Positions 33,110 to 42,234 of a DNA stretch of 64,000 nt are shown piece by piece. The stretch's first letter is position 1. Each line of letters opens with the position of its first letter. Source of the DNA: DATBGO01 sp050011895 (GTDB lineage: Bacteria > Actinomycetota > Actinomycetes > Streptosporangiales > Streptosporangiaceae); the NCBI GenBank assembly GCA_050011895.1, contig JBEKIF010000004.1:62001-126000 (forward strand), written 5' to 3'. The notes below the pieces were generated by a model that made no database searches, was not told where the DNA came from, and saw only the letters and a list, made by a program, of their open reading frames with translations. The position numbers and the translations under genes are program-made.

Positions 33110-34269
33110 CCCGCAAGCTCGTCGTGGAGGCCGACGGCGGCTCGCGCGGCAACCCGGGACCGGCCGGTTACGGCGCCCTGGTCAGGGACCCGGGCACCGG
33201 CGAGGTGCTGGCCGAGGTCTGCGACAGCCTCGGCACCGCTACCAACAACGTGGCCGAATACTCCGGCCTGGTGGCCGGCCTGCGCACGGCCGCACAGCTG
33301 GCGCCGGGCGCCGACGTGGAAGTCCGGATGGACTCCAAGCTCGTGGTGGAGCAGATGTCCGGACGGTGGCAGATCAAGCACGACAACCTGCGGTCGCTGG
33401 CCAGGTCCGCGCGCGAGGCCGCGGCCCGCCTCGGCCGGGTCTCCTATGTGTGGGTGCCGCGGGCCCGCAACGCCGACGCGGACAAGCTGGCGAACAAGGC
33501 CATGGATGCCGCTGAGCGCGGCCCGGCCGCCGAAGAAGGTGACCAGCGGAGGGAAACCCGTTCGGTCATGGTTTCCGAAGACCCGCCGCTGGCACGGCAG
33601 GCCGGAGAAGCAGGAAGATCCTCCAGCTGGCTCCCGGACCGCGGGACGGCGACCGCGACGCTGCTGCTGAGGCACGGCGAGACGGCGTTGTCGGTGGAGC
33701 GGCGGTTCGCCGGGCGTGGTGACGCGCCGCTCACCGAGGCGGGACGTCGTCAGGCTGCCGCCGCGGCCGGCAGGCTGGCGGCCCGCGGTGGCATCGACCT
33801 GATCGTGACGTCTCCGCTGCAGCGCGCCCGGCGCACCGCCGAGGCGGTAGCCGAAGCGACTGGTGCCGCCGTGCAGGTCGACGACGCCCTGGTGGAGACC
33901 GACTTCGGGGACTGGGAGGGGCTGACCTTCGCCGAGGCCGCGGCCCGCTGGCCGGAGGAGGTCCCGGCCTGGCTGGCCAGCGCGGAGGTGGCTCCGCCGG
34001 GCGGCGAGAGCCTCGCAATGGTCGCGCGGCGCGTCCTCGGCGCTCTGGACCGGCTGCTCGCGGCGCAGTCGGGCCGCACGCTCCTGCTGGTCAGTCATGT
34101 CACGCCGATCAAGACGCTGGCGTGCCGGGCGATGCTCGCGCCGCCGGCGACGATGTTCCGGATCCACCTGGACGTCGGCTCGCTTTCGGAGATCCAGTGG
34201 TTCGCCGACGGCCCGGCGCTGGTGCGCAGCCTGAACGACACGGCCCATCTGCGCGCGGGCGCCCGCTGA
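33106..34269 (+). CDS. bifunctional RNase H / acid phosphatase
   Basis: A 387-residue two-domain enzyme. Residues 1-140 are type I RNase H with catalytic acids in VVEADGGSRGNPG, TNNVAEYSGL and VRMDSKLVVEQ, and the Asp near ARNADADKLAN. After a linker of about 40 residues, a histidine phosphatase domain begins with LLLRHGETALS (His and Arg of the RHG motif) and includes VETDFGDWEGL and LLVSHVTPIK. This fusion matches the mycobacterial Rv2228c type, in which the second domain dephosphorylates alpha-ribazole phosphate. The GTG start overlaps the zinc-ribbon gene by 4 bases. Confidence 0.95.
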   Translation: MTRKLVVEADGGSRGNPGPAGYGALVRDPGTGEVLAEVCDSLGTATNNVAEYSGLVAGLRTAAQLAPGADVEVRMDSKLVVEQMSGRWQIKHDNLRSLARSAREAAARLGRVSYVWVPRARNADADKLANKAMDAAERGPAAEEGDQRRETRSVMVSEDPPLARQAGEAGRSSSWLPDRGTATATLLLRHGETALSVERRFAGRGDAPLTEAGRRQAAAAAGRLAARGGIDLIVTSPLQRARRTAEAVAEATGAAVQVDDALVETDFGDWEGLTFAEAAARWPEEVPAWLASAEVAPPGGESLAMVARRVLGALDRLLAAQSGRTLLLVSHVTPIKTLACRAMLAPPATMFRIHLDVGSLSEIQWFADGPALVRSLNDTAHLRAGAR

Positions 34270-34287
34270 GGCACTATTGTGGCTGCA

Positions 34288-34704
34288 GCGGCGGGCGAGC
34301 AGGCCGGGCGGCCGCGGCGCTGCCGGGCATGCCCGGGCGCCGAGGAAGGTCCGGGCTCCGCAGGGCGGGGTGGTCGGTAACGCCGACCCGGGGTGACCCG
34401 CGGGATAGTGCCACAGAAAACAGACCGCCTCCGGCGCAATCCGGAGGTAAGGGTGAAACGGCGGTGTAAGAGACCACCAGCGCCGCAGGTGACTGCGGCG
34501 GCTCGGTAAACCCCACCCGGAGCAAGGTCAAGAGGGGGACGTGCCTTAGCGGGCGCGTTTCCTGCGCGAGCGCTTGAGGGCGGCCCGCCCGAGCTCGCGG
34601 GTAGACCGCACGAGGCTGTCAGCAATGGCAGTCCCAGATGGATGGCCGCCGGCCCGCGAAAGCGGGTGCACAGAACCCGGCCTACAGGCCCGCTCGCCCG
34701 CCGC
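34288..34704 (+). ncRNA. rnpB: RNase P RNA, bacterial class A
   Basis: The ends pair perfectly: GCGGCGGGCGAGC (34288-34300) with GCTCGCCCGCCGC (34692-34704) forms the P1 stem. Universally conserved segments appear in order: GAGGAAGGTCCGGGCTC near 34342, CCACAGAAAACAGACCGCC near 34411, AAGGGTGAAACGGCGGTGTA near 34448, AAACCCCACCCGGAGCAAGG near 34507, AGACCGCACGAGG near 34603, CCCAGATGGATGGCCGCC near 34633 and ACAGAACCCGGCCTACAGG near 34670. The length (417 nt) suits a high-GC actinobacterium. It is the catalytic RNA that matures tRNA 5' ends. Protein-like frames over this stretch are artefacts. Confidence 0.97.
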
Positions 34705-34728
34705 CTGACCTGGGAATACGTTTGGCGT

Positions 34729-34750
34729 CCGGCCATGCCGCAATGGCCGG
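34729..34750. terminator. hairpin between rnpB and the convergent LuxR regulator
   Basis: CCGGCCAT (34729-34736), a 6-base loop, and ATGGCCGG (34743-34750) make a perfect 8-base-pair stem 25 bases after rnpB and 2 bases before the convergent stop codon at 34752. There is no T-tract, as is common for actinobacterial terminators. It can serve both directions. Confidence 0.6.
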
Positions 34751-34751
34751 G

Positions 34752-35507
34752 CTATCGCGCGCTGAGCTGGCGGTGTACTTCGGTGCCGGTGGTTTGGGCA
34801 TCGGGGGCCTGAACTACGCGGGAACCTTCAGCCGGGCTGTCCCGCAGCGGGGTAAGTCCGTGCTGGTAGGCGAAGGTGACCGCTTGGGCGCGGTCGCGTG
34901 CGTCAATCTTGGCGAGCAGGTGGTTGATGTGGCTCTTGACGGTGCCTTCGCTGACGACGAGGTGTTCCGCGATCTCGCTGTTCGACATGCCTGTGGCGAT
35001 GAGTGACAGTACCTCGGCTTCCCGGGGAGTGAGACCCGCGGGAAGAGGTGAGAGCGGTCGCCGGTCCTGGGCCGGCGATCCGGTGGCGATGGCGTCGACC
35101 ACGTGATGCTGGACGGCGGGGTCGATGACTGCATGGTTATCGAGGACTTGCCTGAGGGCGTGGCGGATCTCTGCCCCGCCCGCGTCTTTGGTCAGGTAAC
35201 CGCGTGCCCCAGCCCGCAGGGCGTTGATCACGGACCGGTCATCCGCGTAGGTGGTAAGCACGACGACCTTGGTCGCTGGCACGCGCTCACGCAGCAGGCG
35301 GGTGGCCTCGACGCCATCGCAGCGGGGCATCCGCAGATCCATGAGGACGATGTCGGGGAGTAGCTCAGCGGCCATGGCGACGGCCTCGTCGCCATCGGGG
35401 GCGGAGCCCACGACTTCGATGTCAGGCAGGAGGCCCAGCACCATCGCCAGTCCTTCACGGACCACTCGCTGGTCGTCAGCGATCAGAACACGCATCGGCT
35501 GGCTCAC
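34752..35507 (-). CDS. NarL/LuxR-family response regulator
   Basis: A 251-residue regulator. The receiver domain begins RVLIADDQRVVREGL, with phospho-acceptor Asp in DIVLMDLRMPRCDG and Lys in YLTKDAGG. A LuxR-type HTH lies at about residues 155-215 (LTPREAEVLSLIATGMSNSEIAEHL, VSEGTVKSHINHLLAK). The GTG start at 35507 makes a 4-base GTGA overlap with the histidine kinase stop; the internal ATG four codons later is an alternative. The pair is divergent from an ABC exporter and probably controls it. Confidence 0.92.
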   Translation of the reverse strand: MSQPMRVLIADDQRVVREGLAMVLGLLPDIEVVGSAPDGDEAVAMAAELLPDIVLMDLRMPRCDGVEATRLLRERVPATKVVVLTTYADDRSVINALRAGARGYLTKDAGGAEIRHALRQVLDNHAVIDPAVQHHVVDAIATGSPAQDRRPLSPLPAGLTPREAEVLSLIATGMSNSEIAEHLVVSEGTVKSHINHLLAKIDARDRAQAVTFAYQHGLTPLRDSPAEGSRVVQAPDAQTTGTEVHRQLSAR

Positions 35508-36700
35508 GCCGGCACCCGCAACTCCACGCGGAAGCCACCGCTTGTCATCGCCGTGGTGAGTTCGCCGCCGAGCAGTTCGGCCCGCTCGCGCATCCCGGTC
35601 AGGCCGTAACCGGAGCCGTCGCTGGCCACGCGCGGCGTTTCCGAGTTCATGGCGAAATTCTCGACCGTCAGGCGAGTGCCGCAAGGTTCATAACCGAGGT
35701 GCACCTCGACCCGTTCCGGGCAGGCGTGCTTGGTGATGTTCGTAAGAGCTTCCTGCGCTGCCCGGTACACCGCGAGGCCAGCCTCTGACGGGAGTTCGTA
35801 TGCCTGGCCGGACACCGTGAACTGGCACGGGACGCCACTGACCGCCTGGAACTGCGCGGCGAGACCGGCCAGGCGTTCGGGCCCGGGCAGTTCGTCGTCG
35901 CGCAGCATCCCGATCGCCCGGCGGGCTTCGTCGAGCCCGGACTTGCCCAGGTGGTGGGCACGCTCGATGACTCCAGGCAGCCGAGGATCGCTGGGGTTAT
36001 CGGCCACGAGCAGCCGGGCGCCTTCAAGCTGGAGAATGAGCCCGGACAGGGAATGGGCGAGTACGTCGTGCATCTCCCTGGCAAGCCGCTGGCGTTCGGC
36101 CAGCCCAGCTGCCCGTGCCTGCGCCGCCCGGGTGCCCTCCAGCTCGATCAGGAGCCGTTCGGCTTGGTCATTGGCCTGCCCGAGCCGTCTTGCCAGCAAC
36201 GTCATGCCAGGGAAGCCGACAATCGCGATGGCGCTGAGCAGCGCCCCGGCCGGCGAGCCGTGGCTGACGGCCACCGTTACCGCCGCCAGGCACGTGATGC
36301 CGACGATAGACAACGCGATCGGGAAGCGATCCGGCACCCGCGGGGCGAGCAGCACGAGGCCCGCCAAGAGCCCGGCCAGGCCTGCTCCGTCGGGTTGCAG
36401 TCCCATTAGCGCTGCCGAACTGGCCACTAGCACTACGGCGAAGACGATGCGGACTGCCGCGCGCCGATAACGGGCCGTCAGCGCGCCCAGCGCGCCCAGC
36501 GCGAACCCGCCCACAGCGAGAACGGCAGCCACGTCGCGGACTGGAATCCCCGGGTTCCGGCCGCTGCTGAACGTGACCGCTACCACCGCGACAAACAGGG
36601 GCGGAGCGAGGCGGCGCAGCCACCGGAGGGCTGCCTCCTGCTGCGCCCGCGCCCTGCGCAGCGTGGCGAGGGCCGGACTGCCCGCGGGGTATGTGCTCAT
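35504..36700 (-). CDS. NarL-type (HisKA_3) sensor histidine kinase
   Basis: A 398-residue kinase. About five N-terminal membrane helices (residues 30-180) with hardly any loop suggest sensing within the membrane. The HisKA_3 phospho-acceptor is ERQRLAREMHDVLAHSLSGL, and the ATPase domain includes AAQEALTNITKHA and GSGYGLTGMRERAELLGG. This matches the DesK/LiaS-like class. The ATG at 36700 has an AGGG site about 9 bases upstream. It overlaps its regulator by 4 bases. Confidence 0.9.
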   Translation of the reverse strand: MSTYPAGSPALATLRRARAQQEAALRWLRRLAPPLFVAVVAVTFSSGRNPGIPVRDVAAVLAVGGFALGALGALTARYRRAAVRIVFAVVLVASSAALMGLQPDGAGLAGLLAGLVLLAPRVPDRFPIALSIVGITCLAAVTVAVSHGSPAGALLSAIAIVGFPGMTLLARRLGQANDQAERLLIELEGTRAAQARAAGLAERQRLAREMHDVLAHSLSGLILQLEGARLLVADNPSDPRLPGVIERAHHLGKSGLDEARRAIGMLRDDELPGPERLAGLAAQFQAVSGVPCQFTVSGQAYELPSEAGLAVYRAAQEALTNITKHACPERVEVHLGYEPCGTRLTVENFAMNSETPRVASDGSGYGLTGMRERAELLGGELTTAMTSGGFRVELRVPA

Positions 36701-37016
36701 CTGACGAACCCTACGGCGGGCCGGCCCGAACGGCACCAATTCCAGGCTGCCCGGCCTGGCCTAACGCAGGGTGGATACGCCTCCACCCGGGGTTATAGCG
36801 TGGCGGACTGGCAAATGTGCAACCCCGCGCCGACGACATTCCCTCCCCCCGTATCGCACACTTGCACCTCAGCCCGGCAACGCCAAGGACCCGTGATGCT
36901 TCCTCCCCGCCGCCGTTTGAATGATCTGATGACGGCCTCATCGTCACTGTGCTCATCGTCACTGTGCTCGTCGTCCGGTTGCCGGTGGCGGCGGCGGTAG
37001 CGGGCCGGGGCAGCAG
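36701..37016. other. divergent intergenic region between kinase and ABC exporter
   Basis: No gene is supported. The gap holds a 15-base direct repeat, CTCATCGTCACTGTG twice (36937-36951 and 36952-36966), with a third partial copy. It also has two similar GTGCAAC/GTGCAAG-type sites in opposite orientation (about 36831-36837 and 36861-36867) that could be a regulator site. I could not assign promoters with confidence. Confidence 0.5.
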
Positions 37017-38000
37017 ATGAACACGACGACTCTGCCGGGCACCCCCGGCAAGCTGGCCGCCAGCAGCCGCTGGGCCGTGGAGACCCACGGGCTCACCAAG
37101 CGCTTCGGAGCGAAGACCCCGGTGAACGGTGTTGAGCTCCTGGTCCCCCGGGGATCCGCGTTCGGTTACCTCGGCCCCAACGGGGCCGGCAAGACCACGC
37201 TCATCCGGGTGCTGCTGGGACTGACGCATGCTGATGCCGGCACGATGTCCTTGCTCGGATACCCGGTTCCGCGGCATCACGCCGCGGCGCTCGCTCGTAT
37301 CGGCGCCATCGTCGACGAGCCCCGGTTCCACCGCCATCTGACCGGCAGGCAGAACCTGCGGCTTCTCGCCGCCGCTCGCGAACCGGCCGCGCGGGACCGC
37401 ATCGCGCCAGCCCTGGAGCGCGTCGGCCTGGCCCACCGCGCCGACGACCGGGTCTCGACGTACTCCATGGGCATGCGGCAGCGCCTGGGCGTCGCCGCCT
37501 GCCTGCTTCCAGACCCGCAGCTGCTCATTCTGGACGAGCCGATGAACGGACTCGACCCGGCCGGGATGGCCGCGATCCGCGAAATGATCCTGTCGCTGGT
37601 GGCCGAGGGCCGCACGGTCATGCTGTCCTCCCACCTCCTGGACGAGGTCGAGCGGACCTGTGACGCGGTCGCCATCGTCGACCACGGCAGCATCATCCGG
37701 CAGGGACCGATCTCCGAGCTGCTGGCGGGGGCGCTGCTCGCGGTTCAGGTCGAATGCTCCGAACCCGGCCGGGCCCGTGCCCTGCTCGCGGGCACCACTC
37801 TCGGGGCCCGCGTCGAGGCCGCGCCGGCGGCGCTGGGCCTGGAGATCACGCTGCCCGCGGGCACGGGCCACGACGTCATCGCCGAAATCAACCGGGTTCT
37901 TGTCGAAGGCGGAATTTCCGTCTACCGGCTCCAGCCGGTCCAGGCCTCGCTCGAATCGTGGTTCCTGCAGGTCACAAGCAGGCTGGGGGACCCGGAATGA
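37017..38000 (+). CDS. ABC transporter ATP-binding protein
   Basis: A 327-residue ATPase of the CcmA/drug-exporter class. It has Walker A GPNGAGKTT, signature STYSMGMRQRLGVAA, Walker B LLILDEPMNGLDP and H-loop VMLSSHLLDE. The C-terminal 90 residues are the accessory region found in antibiotic and lantibiotic exporters. The stop overlaps the permease ATG by 4 bases. The neighbouring two-component system suggests induction by an envelope-active compound. Confidence 0.93.
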   Translation: MNTTTLPGTPGKLAASSRWAVETHGLTKRFGAKTPVNGVELLVPRGSAFGYLGPNGAGKTTLIRVLLGLTHADAGTMSLLGYPVPRHHAAALARIGAIVDEPRFHRHLTGRQNLRLLAAAREPAARDRIAPALERVGLAHRADDRVSTYSMGMRQRLGVAACLLPDPQLLILDEPMNGLDPAGMAAIREMILSLVAEGRTVMLSSHLLDEVERTCDAVAIVDHGSIIRQGPISELLAGALLAVQVECSEPGRARALLAGTTLGARVEAAPAALGLEITLPAGTGHDVIAEINRVLVEGGISVYRLQPVQASLESWFLQVTSRLGDPE

Positions 38001-39169
38001 CAACCATGCCGGCCGGCCGCGGCGCGCCCGCGCCGGACCGGGCGCTGCAGACGGCGGCGCCCGCCGGTCACTCACGTGACCGCCGGGGATCCCCGATACC
38101 CACCGTCGGCATGATCGCCACCAGGGTCATGGAGCTGCGAAAACGGCGCGGCCTCATGATCGCCCTCATCGTGGCGACCATCGGGTTCCCGGCGTTGTTT
38201 CTCCTCATCCGGCTGCTCCTGCACGCGTTCGCGCCGGGCACCAGCCCGCCCGCCGGGGGCTACGACATCTTCAAGGTCCTGGTAGCCGGCTTCTTGCCCA
38301 CCTTCGGCTTCATCGCCGCGGCCACGGTGGGCTGCACAGCGGGATCGCGCGACCTCACCGAAGGCATGTTCCGGCACCTGGTGGTGACCGGCCGGTCCCG
38401 GCTGGCGCTCTACCTGGCCCGGATCCCCGCCGGACTGGCGATCGTCGTGCCGCTGGTCGCGATCGGCTACACGATCGTCTGCGCGGTATCCGTCTTCGCC
38501 GCACCGACCTTCATCATTGACTCGAACGTGAACATACCTCCCGGCCTGTCCCGCGCCGGTTTCGAGAACTGGGCCGGGGACCGCCCCGAGCCCGTCATCT
38601 GCTCTCTCCCCTACGACGGGCATATTCCGGGGAGTATCGCGTGCGCCGGGCCGCCTGGCTGGTCGAAATCAGCAGTCACCCCCGGCCAGCCCGCGCCCGC
38701 CGCGCTGGAAGCCCTGGCCATCAAGATTGCCAGCCAGGACTATTCCGGCTACACCGCGATTTCCCGCTACCCGTCGATCCCCCTCATGGTGACGGCCGGG
38801 CTGTGGATCGAGCTTGAAGCGGCCGTCGGATTCATCCTCGGACTCGGGCTCGCGTCGCTGATGGGGCAGCGAACCGGCCCGGTGATCTTGATAATCGTGC
38901 TCCAGATGATCCTGACGCCGATCCTGGCCTTCGCTGCCATTCCCCATCTGCAGGGCCTGCAGCGATCATTCATCGGGCTGGCCGTGGCGCACCTGGAGCC
39001 TTCCGGGCTGCCGATGTTTTTCGGGCTGCCGGGGGTAACCGGAGGCAGCGGCGGGCCCGGCGCCGCACTGCTGCCCGAGTCGGCCATCCAGGCCAGCTGC
39101 GTCGTCATCGCCTGGCTGGCGGGCTGGACGATCCTCGGCGCGTGGCGAATGATGACCAGGGACGCCTGA
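37997..39169 (+). CDS. ABC-2-type transporter permease
   Basis: A 390-residue membrane protein with a cytoplasmic head of about 50 residues and six hydrophobic segments: about residues 52-73, 92-115, 137-165, then a large outer loop of about 110 residues with Cys and Pro, and three segments from about 255 onward. The layout fits an ABC-2 permease paired with the preceding ATPase. The ATG at 37997 overlaps the ATPase stop; earlier open frame is shadow. Confidence 0.85.
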   Translation: MTTMPAGRGAPAPDRALQTAAPAGHSRDRRGSPIPTVGMIATRVMELRKRRGLMIALIVATIGFPALFLLIRLLLHAFAPGTSPPAGGYDIFKVLVAGFLPTFGFIAAATVGCTAGSRDLTEGMFRHLVVTGRSRLALYLARIPAGLAIVVPLVAIGYTIVCAVSVFAAPTFIIDSNVNIPPGLSRAGFENWAGDRPEPVICSLPYDGHIPGSIACAGPPGWSKSAVTPGQPAPAALEALAIKIASQDYSGYTAISRYPSIPLMVTAGLWIELEAAVGFILGLGLASLMGQRTGPVILIIVLQMILTPILAFAAIPHLQGLQRSFIGLAVAHLEPSGLPMFFGLPGVTGGSGGPGAALLPESAIQASCVVIAWLAGWTILGAWRMMTRDA

Positions 39170-39352
39170 GGAACATTGTGCTCACTGACGCCGCCCGGCC
39201 GGCTGCGGTCACGGCCAGGGTTTTCCACGGGCGCGACGGGCTCGCCTGCAGCGCGATCGTGGATACCAGGATCAGCCGATGACATTGACACATGCCGCTG
39301 AGATCAGCAGCGGAGGGAGTGGCGGTCGTGGACATGAAAAAGGGAGCAAACC

Positions 39353-39625
39353 ATGCGCGCTGACATCGCACCCGGCGGGACCTTTCCCGATTACGAGCTG
39401 ACCGACCACACCAAGACCCGGCGGCGGCTGAGCGAGCTGCAGGGGATCGACCCGATGATCCTGGTGCTCTCGCGCGGCGGGTTCTGCCCGAAGGATCACC
39501 AGCAGCACCTTCAGCTGGCCGCCCATTACCCGGAGATCGCCGTAACCCGTACCAGGAAAGGGTTTGACAGGGGGATGAATGGGAACGGGCACGAGGATAT
39601 GGCTCGCCCGCCGGCCTCCTGGTGA
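39353..39625 (+). pseudogene. truncated peroxiredoxin-like redoxin
   Basis: The first about 65 residues (RADIAPGGTFPDYELTDHT, RLSELQGIDPMILVLSRGGF, CPKDHQQHLQLAAHYPEIAV) are the N-terminal part of an AhpC/TSA-type redoxin that is normally about 200 residues long, including the CP region. After about 39550 the similarity stops and 25 unrelated residues lead to a stop. The gene retains a good ribosome site (AAAGGGAGC). No remaining part of a redoxin is found downstream, where the acyl-CoA ligase begins at once. It is probably a remnant left by a deletion or insertion. Confidence 0.65.
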
Positions 39626-39629
39626 TCAA

Positions 39630-41294
39630 ATGACGACATACACCGATCGTCCTTGGACGAAGCTATACGGCGAGGGACGCCCGGCGGACATCACGCCGGA
39701 TTACCGGAGCATGCTTGACATGTTCGACGCGTCGGTGCGGCGGGCGCCGGACAGCGTCGCGATCAAGTACTTCGACGGTGTGTTAACTCTGGCCGACCTG
39801 GACGCGCGTTCCGACTCGCTCGCGGTGGCCCTGGCCGACAGCGGGTTCGCTCCCGGGGACAGGCTCGCGGTCTACGTGCAGAACAACCCGGCGTTCATCG
39901 TTTCGCTGGTGGCAGCCTGGAAGGCCGGCGGCGCGGCGGTGGTCGTCAACCCGATGAACAAGCATCGTGAGCTCGCGTACCTGCTCGCCGACTCGGGTGC
40001 CACCGCACTGCTGTGCCTGGATGACCTCTACGAGTCGGTGGCCAGGGAGGTCATCGCGACTGGTGCGACCGCGGTCCGGACCGTGATCACCTGCTCCCCG
40101 CTCGACGAGCAGTCCCGCCACGACGAGCGGCTGTTTGCCGGTGTACAGCGGCTGCGCCCGGCCGGGACGCTGGACCTCGAGGAGACTTTAAGCCAGAACG
40201 ACGGTCGCAAGCCGGCGTCCGTCGATCCGGGTCCCGGCGACCTGGCCGTGCTGTGCTACACCTCGGGTACGACTGGCGTGCCAAAAGGCGCGATGTGCAC
40301 CCACGGCACGATGGCGTTCAACTCCCAGACCTACCGGGACTGGATGGGCTTCACCGCCGAGGACTCCGTGCTCGGGGTCGCTCCGCTGTTCCATATCACC
40401 GGCCTGATCGGCCACGTGGGGATCGCGCTGCTTGCGGCGTGCCCGCTGGTGATCAACCACCGGTTCGAAGGGCAGGTGGTGATGGACGCGATCCGTGAGC
40501 ACCGGCCGACCTTCACCATCGGGTCGATCACGGTGTTCATCAACCTCTCGGGGCTGGATGGGGTGACCAGGGAGGACTGGTCCTCCTTCCGGATGATCTA
40601 CTCCGGAGGTGCGCCGATCGCGCCCGCGGTCACCGACCAGTTCATCGCGAAGACCGGCCTCTACATCCACAACATCTACGGCCTGACCGAAACCAACTCG
40701 CCTTCGCATGCGGTGCCCCTTGGCAAGAAGGCGCCGGTGGACCCGAACTCGGGGGCGCTGTCGGTGGGCGTGCCGGTGTTCAACACCGTGGTCCGGATCC
40801 TCGATGACGATGGCAAGGAAGTTCCCGTTGGCGAGATTGGCGAGATCGCCACCGCGGGCCCGCAGGTCATCCCCGGCTACTGGAATAAGCCGCAGGAGAC
40901 CGCGGAAGGCCTGCCGGGCGGTGAGTTGCGCACCGGGGACGTAGGGTTCATGGACTCCAGCGGCTGGTTCTACCTTGTGGACCGGAAAAAAGACATGATC
41001 AACGCGGCCGGTTACAAGGTGTGGCCACGTGAGGTCGAGGACGTGCTCTACGGCCACCCGGCGGTGCTCGAGTCGGCGGTGGTCGGTGTTCCGGATGAGT
41101 ACCGCGGCGAGACGGTGAAGGCCTATGTCTCACTCAAGCCCGGTGCGACGGTCACCGAGGAAGAGCTGATCGCGTTCTGCAAGCAGCAGATGGCGGCGTA
41201 CAAGTACCCGCGTTCGATCCAGTTCGTCGACGACCTGCCGAAGACGACGAGCGGGAAGATCCTGCGGCGCGAGGTGCGTGATCTGAACTCATGA
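39630..41294 (+). CDS. AMP-dependent acyl-CoA synthetase/ligase
   Basis: A 554-residue adenylate-forming enzyme that activates a carboxylic acid to its CoA thioester. Family motifs are CYTSGTTGVPKGAM (P-loop-like A3), YGLTETNSPS (A5), GELRTGDVGFMD (A7), DRKKDMINAAGYKVWPREVE (A8) and PKTTSGKILRRE with the catalytic Lys (A10). Closest in style to medium/long-chain fatty-acid-CoA ligases. The ATG at 39630 is preferred; the upstream extension from 39579 overlaps the redoxin remnant in another frame. The gene is convergent with the GntR regulator. Confidence 0.92.
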   Translation: MTTYTDRPWTKLYGEGRPADITPDYRSMLDMFDASVRRAPDSVAIKYFDGVLTLADLDARSDSLAVALADSGFAPGDRLAVYVQNNPAFIVSLVAAWKAGGAAVVVNPMNKHRELAYLLADSGATALLCLDDLYESVAREVIATGATAVRTVITCSPLDEQSRHDERLFAGVQRLRPAGTLDLEETLSQNDGRKPASVDPGPGDLAVLCYTSGTTGVPKGAMCTHGTMAFNSQTYRDWMGFTAEDSVLGVAPLFHITGLIGHVGIALLAACPLVINHRFEGQVVMDAIREHRPTFTIGSITVFINLSGLDGVTREDWSSFRMIYSGGAPIAPAVTDQFIAKTGLYIHNIYGLTETNSPSHAVPLGKKAPVDPNSGALSVGVPVFNTVVRILDDDGKEVPVGEIGEIATAGPQVIPGYWNKPQETAEGLPGGELRTGDVGFMDSSGWFYLVDRKKDMINAAGYKVWPREVEDVLYGHPAVLESAVVGVPDEYRGETVKAYVSLKPGATVTEEELIAFCKQQMAAYKYPRSIQFVDDLPKTTSGKILRREVRDLNS

Positions 41295-41343
41295 GCACCG
41301 CCGGCCTGGTGCGGCGGATGGACCGGTCCCGGGATCTGGCCGA

Positions 41344-42144
41344 TCAAGGTCGGGCCGGTTCGGGATGCCGGGAGTAGAACCACCCGAAGCCGTCGCAGCC
41401 AAGATCGGGAACCGCGGCGACCTGCGGCCACGGGGCCTCGGCGCTTGTCCCGCCGCCTGCCTCGGCGACCGCTTGCGCGACCAGCAATGTCCCGGTGTGC
41501 GAGACATGGCGCGCCATGGCTTGCCCGGCCGCTTCGATGTCACCTGCGGAGATGGCGTCCAGGATCGGCAGGTGCTCCTCGGCGATGTCGTGCAGATCCC
41601 TGGAACGGTCCACGGTCGACGCGCCGAGGAGGCGGGTAATGTCACGCAGGTTATCCACCAGGCTGACGAGCCGGGCGTTGCCTGCCGAGGCGATGATCAG
41701 CGCATGCAGGCGCTGATCATGGCGCATGAACAGTGGCTCATCATGGTCCGCGGCGGCATCGCGCATCAGGGCGAGTTCCGCTCTGAGCTCAGCCGCCAGC
41801 TCGCCAGAAGAATGCGCCGCAGCCTGTCTGGCCGCTGGCACCTCGAGCAGCAGTCGCAGCTGGAACACCTCGGCGATGTCCTGGGGGCCGGGCAGCACGA
41901 TCCGGAATCCGCGGTTCCGCTCGAACGCCACCATTCCGGCTTCTGCCAGCCTCATCAGCGCGTCGCGGACGGGGCTTCGTGACACGCCGAGGTAGTCCGC
42001 GATCTGGTAGGCCGAGTACAGCCGGCCCGGCTGCAGGGCGCCGTCCCGCACTGCCTGGCGGATGGCCGCCACGGCCTGGTCGGCCAGCGACGTCGGTGGT
42101 GCCAGCAGCCGTTCCAGCGCAGGCGCTCGCGGCTTCTCGGTCAT
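41344..42144 (-). CDS. GntR-family (FCD) transcription regulator
   Basis: A 266-residue regulator. The winged helix (about residues 15-80) has LYSAYQIADYLGVSRSPVRDALMRL as the DNA-reading part. The FCD ligand domain (about 95-225) keeps a metal-binding pattern: Asp/His in HDQRLHALIIAS, His in AEEHLPIL and His in MARHVSH. FCD regulators usually sense small carboxylic acids or lactones. It is divergent from the MBL-fold gene across a 90-base gap and probably controls the group 42235-47679. Confidence 0.9.
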   Translation of the reverse strand: MTEKPRAPALERLLAPPTSLADQAVAAIRQAVRDGALQPGRLYSAYQIADYLGVSRSPVRDALMRLAEAGMVAFERNRGFRIVLPGPQDIAEVFQLRLLLEVPAARQAAAHSSGELAAELRAELALMRDAAADHDEPLFMRHDQRLHALIIASAGNARLVSLVDNLRDITRLLGASTVDRSRDLHDIAEEHLPILDAISAGDIEAAGQAMARHVSHTGTLLVAQAVAEAGGGTSAEAPWPQVAAVPDLGCDGFGWFYSRHPEPARP

Positions 42145-42172
42145 GCCGCCACGATACCGTCGGAACCGGTCA

Positions 42173-42197
42173 TTGACACGTAGCATGCGACATGCGA
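42173..42197 (+). promoter_or_regulatory. possible -35 box and direct-repeat operator between GntR and MBL genes
   Basis: A TTGACA box (42173-42178) is followed by the tandem 7-base direct repeat CATGCGA CATGCGA (42184-42197), which includes the palindrome GCATGC. A repressor here would block transcription into the MBL gene. No good -10 is found at the expected spacing, so the promoter part is weak. The MBL gene has a GGGAG ribosome site at about 42223. Confidence 0.35.
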
Positions 42198-42234
42198 CGT
42201 TGGTTATCTTGAGCCGTCCTTCCGGGAGCAAAAT

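Noticed and set aside
34095..34736. Minus-strand 213-codon frame
   Set aside because: Covers rnpB, whose conserved RNA segments and perfect P1 pairing explain the sequence.
34638..35006. Plus-strand frame after rnpB
   Set aside because: Overlaps the 3' half of rnpB and is antisense to the LuxR regulator; no domain.
36711..38075. Minus-strand 454-codon frame
   Set aside because: Antisense to the ABC ATPase, which has all ATPase motifs.
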